From Gillisella vitis (GTDB lineage Bacteria > Pseudomonadota > Alphaproteobacteria > Rhizobiales > Rhizobiaceae), in contig NZ_CP056047.1 in assembly GCF_021559775.1 (NCBI RefSeq), positions 930,001 to 994,000 on the forward strand: a DNA stretch of 64,000 bases, given 5' to 3'. A program made the position numbers and the translations under genes. The first letter of the stretch is position 1, and each line of letters begins with the position of its first letter. The notes under the pieces were generated by a model. That model was not told the origin of the DNA and did not search any database. It saw only the letters and a program-made list of their open reading frames with translations. Shown one piece after another: positions 9,518 through 17,525 of this stretch.

Positions 9518-9751
9518 ATGCAGGAAACTGTCTCGATCAACGGCTTGACACTCTGCCATAAACATTCCGATGGCTGGGTTCGCTCGACACTGCCGGATCT
9601 CTGCATAAGCCAGGATAAACCGGTGCCTTACACCAACACCGCCTATGCCCGTGATCTCGCCAAAGGCACGACCACGGTATTCTCTCATGGCGGTGCCATG
9701 AATGGCATCACGGGTTCCGAATTCTACCGCTCCTTCGGCGATGAACCTTGA
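9518..9751 (+). pseudogene. Truncated PAAR-like (DUF4150) protein
   Basis: The ATG at 9518 follows AAAGGAG and lies 4 bases after the previous stop. The 77 residues include NGLTLCHKHSDGWVRSTLP, PVPYTNTAYARDLAKGTTTV and HGGAMNGITGSEF, which form the N-terminal part of DUF4150 PAAR-like domains that cap the type VI spike. Members normally continue with a second half of the domain and often a C-terminal toxin. Here a stop comes directly after SFGDEP and nothing downstream resembles the missing part. It is most likely a 3'-truncated, inactive gene. Confidence 0.75.
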
Positions 9752-10056
9752 AACTGCACACTTGAGCTAAAAACGCTGCATCTCTGCTCCTTCGAATAAC
9801 AGGAAGCCAGGCCGATGATCTGAAAAAATGCCCGACCCCGTACGCCCAGGATCTACCATTGGTGTTCCAACAGGCTGCATGACGGTGCCGAGCTCCACCA
9901 TGCAGCCGATTGCAGTGGTCGCGCTGCTCTAAGTTTTTGTTTACGCATCGGATTTATCCGAAAACCGGTTCCCACTTTTCGGTCCGATGCTCTTAGGATG
10001 CGTGCGGAGCCCAGCAGGTCTGCGGTCTTACCACCGCATAAAGCCGCGCTGGGGCG
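9752..10056. other. Intergenic stretch after the truncated PAAR-like gene, with an R1 repeat
   Basis: A short frame at 9827-9937 (36 codons) gives PDPVRPGSTIGVPTGCM and then stops; it could be a scrap of the lost effector region, but I cannot assign it. From about 9925 to 9990 the sequence is a copy of the R1 repeat also found at 3126-3187, with the palindrome GCATCGGA/TCCGATGC. Nothing else is recognised. Confidence 0.6.
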
Positions 10057-10632
10057 TCAGCGTGTGGATAACGGCGGCGGGGGAGGTGGCGTGGCTGCAC
10101 CCGTCCCTAGCGAACGTTGCACCATGACGCTGTCCGCCCAGCGGCCATAGCGATAGGCTACGGCCGGCAACAGGCCGACGCGCACGAAGTTGAAACGATC
10201 GTGCAGGGCAAGCGAAGCCGCATTGTCGGCGTCGATGTAGCCGATGATCTGCCGGAATCCCGCTGCAGCACAGGCGTCGATCAGACCGCGCAGCAACTGG
10301 CTTCCGACCCGCTTGCCGATATGGTCGTGATGCACATAGATCGAGTGTTTGACCGTATAGCGATAGGCCGGTCGCTTGCGAAACAGAACCACATAGGCGT
10401 AGCCCACGACCGTGCCGTCAATGGTTGCGACAATATGGGGAAAGCGTTTGCTCTTGAGGTTCTTGCGCCGCTCCCGCAGGTCGTCCGGCTCGGGGGTGTC
10501 GCTGTCGTCCACGCCCTCATCGAGGCCGCGGCGGATATGCCGTCGATAAATCGCTAGCATCGCTTCCACGTCTGCGTCGCGCGACGGCCGGATGACGATC
10601 CGGTTGTCCTGCTCCATCATTTGTTCCGACAT
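10057..10632 (-). CDS. GNAT family N-acetyltransferase
   Basis: I chose the ATG at 10632, 8 bases after the decarboxylase stop, giving 191 residues; the longer frame would overlap the upstream gene. The GNAT core is visible: IVIRPSRDADVEAMLAIYRR at the N-terminus, the acetyl-CoA loop YVHHDHIGKRVGSQLL (Q/RxxGxG/A type) and IGYIDADNAASLALHDRFNF. The pattern is close to PAT/phosphinothricin-type acetyltransferases. A proline run follows at the C-terminus. Its place right behind an ornithine/lysine/arginine decarboxylase suggests a role in amine metabolism, which is an inference. Confidence 0.8.
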   Translation of the reverse strand: MSEQMMEQDNRIVIRPSRDADVEAMLAIYRRHIRRGLDEGVDDSDTPEPDDLRERRKNLKSKRFPHIVATIDGTVVGYAYVVLFRKRPAYRYTVKHSIYVHHDHIGKRVGSQLLRGLIDACAAAGFRQIIGYIDADNAASLALHDRFNFVRVGLLPAVAYRYGRWADSVMVQRSLGTGAATPPPPPPLSTR

Positions 10633-10639
10633 GGCCAGA

Positions 10640-12997
10640 CTACTCCGCAACGACGTAGGTATAGAGCCGCACGCGCCCGGCGGCATCCGTTTCGCGATAG
10701 ACGCCCTGGATTTCCACTTCGAACCCGGGGAAGGTGTTGAAGCAGGATTCGAACATCTTGAGATAGTCGATCATCGGCTGCGCCAGATCGGTGAGCCGCT
10801 CACCCGGAACGATGGTGGCGATGCCCGGCGGATAGACCACGAAGGGGGTTGTCGCGATGCGTCCAGTAATCTCGTCGATCGGCAGGTAATCGACGTCGTT
10901 GCGCACCAGGCTGCGTGCCGCGTCATGCGGAGACATCGCCATTGGTGGTAGGTGCGCAGCAGAAAACTGCTTTGCCTGCAACGCGCTGACGTTGGCATCC
11001 CGAAAGAAGCGGTGCAGATCGCCGCAGAGATCGCGCAGGCGCACGCCGGCATAGCGGCCTGGGCGCCGACGGTAGAATTCCGGGATCACTTCTTCCAGTA
11101 ACGCATTGTCGTCATGCAGCTTCTTGAAGGCCACGAGGCCGCTTATCAGGGTGCCGGCCTTGCTTGCCTCGACCCCAGGCGTCAGCAGGAAGAGCAAGGA
11201 GTTGAGGTCGTTCTTCTCGGCAACAATGCGGTTTTCGCGAAGATATTGCGCTACGATCGGGGCAGGAATGCCATGTTCGGCATAGAGACCAGTCTTGCGG
11301 TCGAAGCCCGGCGTCAGCACCGTCAACTTGTTGGGGTCCGTCATGGCGAACCCCTGTTCCATGCCGCTAAAACCATGCCAGGATGCATCGGGGGTGAGGT
11401 GCCAGAAAGCCGGGTTTGTCGCCAGCTGGTCGGTGGCAATGCTCTCCCATGGCACGTCGTGCGAGGCGCCGGGGCTTGCAACATCAGGGATCAAGACGCG
11501 ATCCGGCACGAAAGGCTCGAAGAACCAACGGCGCTCTGCACGCGGCTCCTTGTCCTCGAATTCCCTGCGCACGGCGCGCATCTTCTTCCTGAGTTCGATC
11601 CCGAGGCGGATCGTATCGTCCCACAGCACCTCGCCGGAACGACCCTTCATCATCTGCGCGCCGACATCGAGCGAGGCGAACAGGGGATAGAAGGGCGAAG
11701 TGGAGGCATGCTGCATGAAGCTCTCATTGAAGCGCCGGTGCTCCACACGCCGCTTTTGCCCGGCAATATGGCGATCCTTCATGTGGATCTGCGACGCCTG
11801 CGAAAAGCTGGCGAGCTGCTTGTGCGTGGATTGGGTGGCAATGATGCCGGGGGAATCCGGGCCAAGATTGGCGAGCCCCATGGCGAACCGCCCCGCATAG
11901 AGCGGGTGAAACTTCATGAACCCGGCCCAGGCCTCGTCGAATAGGATGTAGTCACAGAGATGACCGATCGATTTCAGGATCATCTCGGCATTGTGGATCG
12001 TGCCGTCATAGGTGCACTGCTCGACGACGGCAACACGGAATGGCCGCGGTTTCTGCCAGGCGTCAGGATCCTTCACCAGGGGATTGGCGCGAATGCGCGC
12101 GCGCAGCGCGGTCTCGTCCAGCGACGCGTAGTCGATCGGGCCGATGAGACCATGCGCGTTGCGCGTGGTCGGGAGGTAGATGGGAATGCCACCCGATATC
12201 ATCAGGGCCCCATGGTGCGCGGCCTTGTGATTGTTGCGGTCGAACAGCACGAGGTCGCCATCTGTGACAAGGGCGGAAAGCGCGACCTTGTTGGAGGTAG
12301 ATGTTCCGTTCAACACGAAATAGGTCTTCTCGGCGCCGAAGATCTTCGCCGCTTCCTTCTGTGCCGCAAGCGCCGGTCCCTCATGAGTCAGGAGGTCGCC
12401 GAGGTCGAGTACGGAATTGTCGAGGTCGTCGCGGAAGACCGCTTCGCCAAGGTGCTCCATGAACACGCGGCCGATCGGGCTACGGCTGTAGAACACGCCG
12501 CCATTGTGCCCGGGGCAAGTCCAGAGATGATTACCTTCCTCTGCGTAATCCACGAGCGCGCCGAAGAACGGCGTTTTCAGCGTTTCGGCATATTGCTTCA
12601 GACGGCTGATGAGGTTCTTCGCGATGAAAGCGGGCGTTTCCTCCGACAGGAAAACGTAACCATCGATGAAGTCGAGCACCTCGACCGGCACGTCCTCGAA
12701 ACGCTTTCCACGGATCAGGAGGATGATGGGGAAATCCAGCCCGCGGCGGCGCATCAAGTTTATGAGGTGAGAGGTCTTGCCTTCAAGCCCCTTTTTTCCC
12801 CAATCGACCATCATACAGCCGATCGCGGCGTCGGTCTGAACCACGATCTCTGCGTCGTCCAGATTGCGGGCACGCACCACTTCAAAACCGGAACGCTCGA
12901 TTTCCTGGATGATCTGTTTGTAACGAACGCCCTCCAAATCCTCGCTGTCGAACGAGGGTGTTGCGAACAAGAAGTTGAAGCGTCTGAAATAATCCAT
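10640..12997 (-). CDS. Orn/Lys/Arg decarboxylase, class III fold, PLP-dependent
   Basis: The 785-residue protein makes a polyamine by decarboxylating a basic amino acid. The first 135 residues form a receiver-like wing domain. The PLP core has GHNGGVFYSRSPIGR, NGTSTSNKVAL, the Asp of LFDEAWAGF, and the Schiff-base Lys393 in TQSTHKQLASFSQ. The C-terminal domain is present (LPIDEITGRIA, VYPPGIATIVPGE). The length matches large biodegradative and ornithine decarboxylases. Substrate cannot be told from sequence alone. ATG 12997 is preferred over an upstream TTG at 13009. It probably forms an operon with the GNAT gene. Confidence 0.88.
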   Translation of the reverse strand: MDYFRRFNFLFATPSFDSEDLEGVRYKQIIQEIERSGFEVVRARNLDDAEIVVQTDAAIGCMMVDWGKKGLEGKTSHLINLMRRRGLDFPIILLIRGKRFEDVPVEVLDFIDGYVFLSEETPAFIAKNLISRLKQYAETLKTPFFGALVDYAEEGNHLWTCPGHNGGVFYSRSPIGRVFMEHLGEAVFRDDLDNSVLDLGDLLTHEGPALAAQKEAAKIFGAEKTYFVLNGTSTSNKVALSALVTDGDLVLFDRNNHKAAHHGALMISGGIPIYLPTTRNAHGLIGPIDYASLDETALRARIRANPLVKDPDAWQKPRPFRVAVVEQCTYDGTIHNAEMILKSIGHLCDYILFDEAWAGFMKFHPLYAGRFAMGLANLGPDSPGIIATQSTHKQLASFSQASQIHMKDRHIAGQKRRVEHRRFNESFMQHASTSPFYPLFASLDVGAQMMKGRSGEVLWDDTIRLGIELRKKMRAVRREFEDKEPRAERRWFFEPFVPDRVLIPDVASPGASHDVPWESIATDQLATNPAFWHLTPDASWHGFSGMEQGFAMTDPNKLTVLTPGFDRKTGLYAEHGIPAPIVAQYLRENRIVAEKNDLNSLLFLLTPGVEASKAGTLISGLVAFKKLHDDNALLEEVIPEFYRRRPGRYAGVRLRDLCGDLHRFFRDANVSALQAKQFSAAHLPPMAMSPHDAARSLVRNDVDYLPIDEITGRIATTPFVVYPPGIATIVPGERLTDLAQPMIDYLKMFESCFNTFPGFEVEIQGVYRETDAAGRVRLYTYVVAE

Positions 12998-13340
12998 GCC
13001 AGCATCCAAAGTTGATCGAGCGAAAGCTGTCGCCTTATTTTATGACGGGGCTGTGACAACGGCGATGCGCTACCACTGGCGTTCGTTCAAAAGGTCAATG
13101 GAGAGCAAAGCCTGAACACGGGAATGCTGAACACGGGAATGCATGAATAGTCTGCCGAGAGGGCTACTGGATCTCACGAAGACCGGAGACTGATCAGGCC
13201 GTCGCGGCAGGGAAGGGAGGACTCTGTCGCGATCGGCATGCAGTTGCACGTTAGGCGTTCTTAACTTAACGACCCAAAATGCTCCATTATGATTGAACTG
13301 CCGGTCCCACCGTGTTTGAACGGCGGCAACCGGCGACGAA
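12998..13340. other. Divergent intergenic region with a 15-base tandem duplication
   Basis: This lies between the decarboxylase (minus) and the exonuclease (plus) and should contain both promoters. A perfect tandem copy of TGAACACGGGAATGC is at 13113-13127 and 13128-13142. No gene or RNA is recognised here. Confidence 0.5.
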
Positions 13341-14336
13341 GTGATGGCGGCAGAAATGACAGAACAGTTTGACATGTTTTCGGGAGAGGTTTCGCGCGAT
13401 CGGCTGGTTGTTCGTGCCAAATCAAGACCCGTGAAGCCTGAGCAACCGGTCGCTTCCATGAGTGAAGAGGAGATGGTTCGCCATTTGTCGGAGACGGGCC
13501 GCTACCGCATCCTCACAAAACTCGTGCCGCGCGCAATCGAGCGGTTCCCTCGTCCGGAATTCCCCCTCAAGGGCATCCTTCTTGACACCGAGACCACGGG
13601 CTTGAATTGGCGCAAGGATGAGATCATCGAGATCGGGCTGATCGCGTTCACTTTCGATTCCAATGGAAACATCGGTGACGTGACCGAGGTCTATGGCGGG
13701 CTTCAGCAGCCAAGCATGTCTATTCCCGCTGACATCACGAGGCTCACCGGCATCACCGATGAGATGGTCGCCGGTCAATCGATCGACATGGCCGCCGTCC
13801 AGGCCCTGATCGAACCCGCGGATTTGGTGATCGCCCACAATGCCGGTTTCGACCGGCCATTCTGCGAGATGTTGTCTAAGATGTTTGCGGGCAAGGCCTG
13901 GGCCTGCTCGAATGCCGAGATCGATTGGTCGTCACGGGGATATGAAGGCACCAAGCTTGGCTATCTCATCGGGCAGGCGGGATTCTTCCACGATGGGCAC
14001 CGGGCGGTCGACGATTGTTTCGCGCTCCTGGAGGTTTTCGCAAGGGACAATGATGGAACGGCCTCCACCGCTTTTGCTGAACTCTATCAAGCAAGCCAGC
14101 GATCGCGTGTCCGGATCCTTGCCGAGAATAGCCCCTTTGACATGAAGGACCACCTGAAGGCGCGAGGTTATCGCTGGTCTGACGGAAGCGACGGCCGTCC
14201 GAAATCCTGGTGGGTCGAAGTCGATGAACAGGCGCTAGACGAGGAACTCTCATACCTGCGAACCGAAATCTACCGGTATCCGGATGCCGACCCCCCGATC
14301 AAGCGCCTGACTGCCTTCGACCGTTTTAGGGCTTGA
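13341..14336 (+). CDS. DnaQ-like 3'-5' exonuclease (DEDDh)
   Basis: The 331-residue protein has the three exonuclease motifs: ILLDTETTGLNW (Exo I, D and E), IAHNAGFDRPF (Exo II) and HRAVDDCFALLEVF (Exo III with the catalytic His). The domain covers about residues 75-240. The last 90 residues (RVRILAENSPFDMKD, LKARGYRWSDG) form a tail found in rhizobial members and resembling the region that handles nucleotide or DNA ends. It is not the replicative epsilon subunit, whose gene is normally elsewhere and shorter. ATG 13341 or ATG 13344 or 13356 could be the start. Confidence 0.85.
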   Translation: MMAAEMTEQFDMFSGEVSRDRLVVRAKSRPVKPEQPVASMSEEEMVRHLSETGRYRILTKLVPRAIERFPRPEFPLKGILLDTETTGLNWRKDEIIEIGLIAFTFDSNGNIGDVTEVYGGLQQPSMSIPADITRLTGITDEMVAGQSIDMAAVQALIEPADLVIAHNAGFDRPFCEMLSKMFAGKAWACSNAEIDWSSRGYEGTKLGYLIGQAGFFHDGHRAVDDCFALLEVFARDNDGTASTAFAELYQASQRSRVRILAENSPFDMKDHLKARGYRWSDGSDGRPKSWWVEVDEQALDEELSYLRTEIYRYPDADPPIKRLTAFDRFRA

Positions 14337-14507
14337 TGCCATCGCTTTGATCACTTTCCGAGAAGACCAATGCTTTGAGTGCATGGCTGACCTCAGACCT
14401 TGTGTCTTATCGACGGGCGGGCAAGGGCCTATATTCCAATTATCGAAACGACGTTGGAACCAAGGCAAGGTTGCTGGCGTCAAGAGACCTCACGAAAGGG
14501 GATCATC

Positions 14508-14654
14508 ATGAACGTAGCACGCTCTTTCAACAATTGGCGCAAGTATCGACAGACCGTTACCGAACTGGGTCGCATGAGTACACGTGAGCTGCAGGATCTG
14601 GGCATCAATCGCGCTGACATCAACAACGTTGCCCGCCAGTCGGTTGCTCGCTAA
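14508..14654 (+). CDS. DUF1127 small basic protein
   Basis: The gene encodes 48 residues from ATG 14508, preceded by GAAAGGGG at a good distance. The sequence RSFNNWRKYRQTVTELGRMS then TRELQDLGINRADINNVAR is the full DUF1127 domain. In Rhodobacter sphaeroides a DUF1127 protein (CcaF1) binds RNA and helps mature the CCUCCUCCC-motif small RNAs encoded just downstream of it. The same arrangement is present here. A possible sigma-32-type promoter (CCTATAT at 14428-14434 with a weak -35) lies upstream. This is a small gene that is easy to miss. Confidence 0.88.
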   Translation: MNVARSFNNWRKYRQTVTELGRMSTRELQDLGINRADINNVARQSVAR

Positions 14655-14686
14655 GCGGCTTTTTCTCAAGCGATCGAATTGATACT

Positions 14687-14714
14687 ACGCCCGCTGATGA
14701 CGCGGGCGTTTTTG
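14687..14714 (+). terminator. Intrinsic terminator after the DUF1127 gene
   Basis: An 8-base perfect stem, ACGCCCGC at 14687-14694 and GCGGGCGT at 14702-14709, encloses a 7-base loop and is followed by a run of T. It would end or attenuate the DUF1127 transcript before the downstream hairpin array, which then needs read-through or its own promoter. Confidence 0.8.
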
Positions 14715-14841
14715 TATGTGGCCCACCACGGAGCCTCAGCTCGATACTTCTGATGCCGCAAAAGGGCCTTGCGCTTCTCGCATAGCTGCACTGCAGCAAT
14801 GTCTGTTTCGTGTGCGGCGGAAACTGGTATCTTAATTTTCA

Positions 14842-14995
14842 TCGAAGCGATGCACCTCCTCCCGCAGAGCTTCGAATTCAGACGGCCCACTCCTCCTCCC
14901 AGGGCACGTCTGTCGGAACAGCGGCACTCCTCCTCCCAGCCGTTGTTCGGTTCTTTTCGGAAAGCCTGCCGCACCTCCTCCCGCGGCAGGCTTTT
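14842..14995 (+). ncRNA. Array of four CCUCCUCCC-loop hairpins (cuckoo/CcsR-type sRNAs)
   Basis: Four hairpins follow each other: H1 14842-14875 (TCGAAGC/GCTTCGA, inner TGC/GCA), H2 14880-14911 (AGACG-GCCC/GGGC-CGTCT), H3 14916-14948 (GAACAGCGGC/GCCGTTGTTC) and H4 14961-14995 (AAGCCTGCCGC/GCGGCAGGCTT plus T run). Every loop contains CCTCCTCCC. This is the anti-Shine-Dalgarno motif of the CcsR or 'cuckoo' RNAs, found downstream of DUF1127 genes in Alphaproteobacteria. Loops H1 and H4 read ACCTCCTCCC, H2 and H3 read ACTCCTCCTCCCA. The exact 5' ends and processing sites are not visible in the sequence. Confidence 0.82.
14961..14995 (+). terminator. Terminator formed by the last CCUCCUCCC hairpin
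   Basis: The 11-base stem AAGCCTGCCGC/GCGGCAGGCTT is followed by TTTTT, so this hairpin both displays the motif in its loop and ends transcription of the array. It lies 21 bases before the stop of dinB, which runs on the other strand. Confidence 0.8.
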
Positions 14996-15015
14996 TCGTT
15001 TTCAGGGCCGTCGCA

Positions 15016-16140
15016 TCAGAGTTCGAGCGCGAGCTGCGGTGTCTGCTCGCTTTCTTCGGTGTTCAGCGATGACAGGGTGATCCCAAGCAGCCGCACCGGA
15101 TGTTTGAATGGGAATACTGAGGCGAGCAGGGGCTCCGCTATCCCCATGATCATGTCGATGTCCGATACGTATCCTGCCACGGTCTTGCTACGTGTCGCTT
15201 GGCTGAAATCCGAATATTTGATTTTGACGGTGATGGTCTTTCCCTTGATGTCGTGCGCCTCGCAATAGCGCCAGACTTTTTCGATCAAAGGCCGCAATTC
15301 GGCTTTGGCCAAATCGAGATCATCGATGTCCTCAACAAATGTGTCTTCAGCACCGACAGATTTTCGGATGCGATCTGCTCTTACCTGCCGTTCGTCGATG
15401 CCCCGCGCGATGCCATAGAAGTAGGACCCCGACTTGCCGAAATGCGTCTGAAGAAACTGAAGCGACTTCGATTTCAGATCGAGCCCGGTTTCGATCCCAT
15501 GGCGTTTCATGCGCTCGGCCGTGGCGGGTCCCACGCCATGGAATTTCTTGACAGGGAGGGCCTCGACAAACCCTGGCCCGTTTTTTGGCGTGATGACAGC
15601 CTGGCCATTCGGCTTGTTCAGGTCGCTTGCCATCTTTGCCAGAAACTTGTTGTAGGAAATGCCAGCTGAGGCGTTGAGCCCGGTGGCTGCCTTGATCTTT
15701 GCCCGGATTTCCAGCGCGATCTCGGTGGCGATCTCCATGCCCTTCAGATTTTCTGTGACATCGAGATAGGCCTCGTCCAATGACAGTGGCTCGATGAGCG
15801 GCGTGTATTCGGCGAAGATCTCGCGGATCTGGTGAGAGACCTGCCGGTAGACGTCAAAGCGAGGTGGCACGAAGATCAAATCCGGGCACTTGCGCTTGGC
15901 GGTCACGGACGGCATCGCCGAGTGGACGCCAAAGGCGCGTGCCTCATAACTTGCAGCCGCCACCACGCCACGGGCCGCGGACCCGCCAACGGCGACGGGC
16001 TTACCGCGCAGCTGCGGATTGTCGCGCTGTTCAACAGACGCATAAAAGGCGTCCATATCGACATGGATGATCTTGCGCCCAGAGACGCCGGTCGAACGAT
16101 CTGGGCTCATGGCCGTCTCAGGCCCATCCGAACTCGTCAT
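15016..16140 (-). CDS. dinB: DNA polymerase IV (Y family)
   Basis: DinB is a translesion polymerase without proofreading. The product has 374 residues from ATG 16140, which follows GAGGGA; the frame is open further upstream, but that part does not look like the family. Motifs: IIHVDMDAFYASVEQRD (first metal Asp), AASYEARAFGVHSAMP, and SLDEAYLDVT with the acidic catalytic pair, then the helix-hairpin-helix KKFHGVGPATAERM. The C-terminal little-finger domain is present. A full C-terminal clamp-binding peptide is not obvious; QTPQLALEL at the very end may serve. It is convergent with the hairpin array. Confidence 0.93.
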   Translation of the reverse strand: MTSSDGPETAMSPDRSTGVSGRKIIHVDMDAFYASVEQRDNPQLRGKPVAVGGSAARGVVAAASYEARAFGVHSAMPSVTAKRKCPDLIFVPPRFDVYRQVSHQIREIFAEYTPLIEPLSLDEAYLDVTENLKGMEIATEIALEIRAKIKAATGLNASAGISYNKFLAKMASDLNKPNGQAVITPKNGPGFVEALPVKKFHGVGPATAERMKRHGIETGLDLKSKSLQFLQTHFGKSGSYFYGIARGIDERQVRADRIRKSVGAEDTFVEDIDDLDLAKAELRPLIEKVWRYCEAHDIKGKTITVKIKYSDFSQATRSKTVAGYVSDIDMIMGIAEPLLASVFPFKHPVRLLGITLSSLNTEESEQTPQLALEL

Positions 16141-16275
16141 GGCGTGATCCCTCAGATGGGTTTTATCTCGCATGAATAAAACTGCCTGACATCCCGACTG
16201 CCGCATAAAAGTATTTGGAACAAATAATGAACATAGCATCGGCAAAGAGAGCTGCAAAGCCCTGAAAGGAGAAGG

Positions 16276-16636
16276 TTATTCGCCGGACCGCGACAGATGC
16301 TTGTCGAAACGGGCGAACAGATTGTCGATTGCACTGGCCCTCACCAGGCTTTCGCGAAACAGCCAGATCGTCTTGGCATCCGGAACCTTGTCGCAAAGGC
16401 CGTGCCCCAGGAAGCGCATGAAGGAAAGCCGATCCTGGATGACGAACTCTGCCTGATCGTCGGAGAGATTGTAGAGTGCCTGCAGCACAAGGATCTTGAA
16501 CATCAGAACCGCTGAAAACGGCGGACGTCCACCCTTCGATCCGTTTGATCGCGTTCAGCTTCTCCAGCGGGTCACCAACGGCACTCAGCCGCTCGTAACG
16601 TTCGTCCAGATCAAAGAACCCCGGCTGTCCCCGCAT
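16276..16636 (-). pseudogene. IS5-type transposase remnant, frameshifted and truncated
   Basis: From ATG 16636 the minus strand gives MRGQPGFFDLDERYERLSAV and PLEKLNAIKRI, the N-terminus of IS5-family transposases. Near 16520 the frame shifts and continues as RPPFSAVLMFKILVLQALYN and then LSFMRFLGHGL to a stop at 16276. About 115 residues out of more than 300 remain, the catalytic DDE part is absent, and no inverted-repeat ends were recognised. It lies between dinB and the lactonase-like gene. Confidence 0.8.
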
Positions 16637-16726
16637 CATCCACTCCAGGCAAATCACACACGCCGGATTGAATCACGAAAACAGGCCAAAGGGGAGGCTT
16701 TTAGCGGTGTCCGATTGGCAAGCAGA

Positions 16727-17443
16727 TCATTCGTAGAACGCTGGAGAGTGACGTAAGGAGGCCCATTGCTCGGCATCATGTCCGTAGACGACACATGCCG
16801 TGCATTCGCGTTCCGCGATGTCGGAGATCTTCTGCGTGCTTCGTCGAATGGCCGGTTCATCATCCATATCGGTGATAAACATTTGCCGCGTTGCAGCGTC
16901 AGCCATTGAGTGGTGCATAACGGCGTCAGCGGCAAGCAGCACGGTTCCTGTCTGCGGAAGACGAACCATCACAGACTGATGGCCGGGAACATGTCCGCTG
17001 GTTTTCAGCAATTCCACATCCGGCACCAGTTCGATGTCCCCTTCGATGAGACGATAGTGAAGCGACGGATGATCCCATGCAGCCCGGTTGGCCGCAAACC
17101 GGGGATGCCCGCCTTTCGCCAGCTCGTAGTGTTGTCTCTGGACGACGCATTCGGCGCTGGTGAACAGATCGTGGTTGCCGGAATGGTCATCATCGAGATG
17201 GGTGCATATGAGGTAGTCGATGTCAGATGGCTGAAGTCCGATGGCCGCAAGGCGAGCAACCACCGTATCCTCAGGCCTTATTTCGACGACAAGCCCCGGC
17301 GGGTTTAGCGGATCTTCGACGAAGGATCGTGGCCAGCCTGTGTCAATCAGGATGTTGATGCCATCTGGTGTCTGGATGAGGTAGCCCGGAACGGGCACAT
17401 CGCCGGGCTGCATGAGGCCCAGGTGGAGCAGATAAAGGCGCAT
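16727..17443 (-). CDS. Metallo-beta-lactamase-fold hydrolase, AHL-lactonase-like
   Basis: The 238-residue protein from ATG 17443 begins MRLYLLHLGLMQPGD and GYLIQTPDG, as in AttM/AiiB-type lactonases. The metal motif is CTHLDDDHSGNH (HxDDDH type, one Asp replacing the more usual His-Phe), followed by a later His in GHVPGHQSVMV, an Asp in LLAADAVMH and a His in YGHDAEQW. Members hydrolyse N-acyl homoserine lactones or gamma-butyrolactone. Substrate is inferred. It is probably cotranscribed with the AraC gene 82 bases upstream. Confidence 0.75.
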   Translation of the reverse strand: MRLYLLHLGLMQPGDVPVPGYLIQTPDGINILIDTGWPRSFVEDPLNPPGLVVEIRPEDTVVARLAAIGLQPSDIDYLICTHLDDDHSGNHDLFTSAECVVQRQHYELAKGGHPRFAANRAAWDHPSLHYRLIEGDIELVPDVELLKTSGHVPGHQSVMVRLPQTGTVLLAADAVMHHSMADAATRQMFITDMDDEPAIRRSTQKISDIAERECTACVVYGHDAEQWASLRHSPAFYE

Positions 17444-17525
17444 GGTTTGTTTTGATCTCCCTTCGACACAATCCGACCATTCACAGAGAATGGCTGGCTG
17501 TCTTGAAAGAATGGGACAGGCGGCG

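Noticed and set aside
11960-13015. A 351-codon plus-strand frame opposite the decarboxylase
   Set aside because: The decarboxylase is complete with its PLP lysine on the minus strand. The antisense protein has no motif and no ribosome site.
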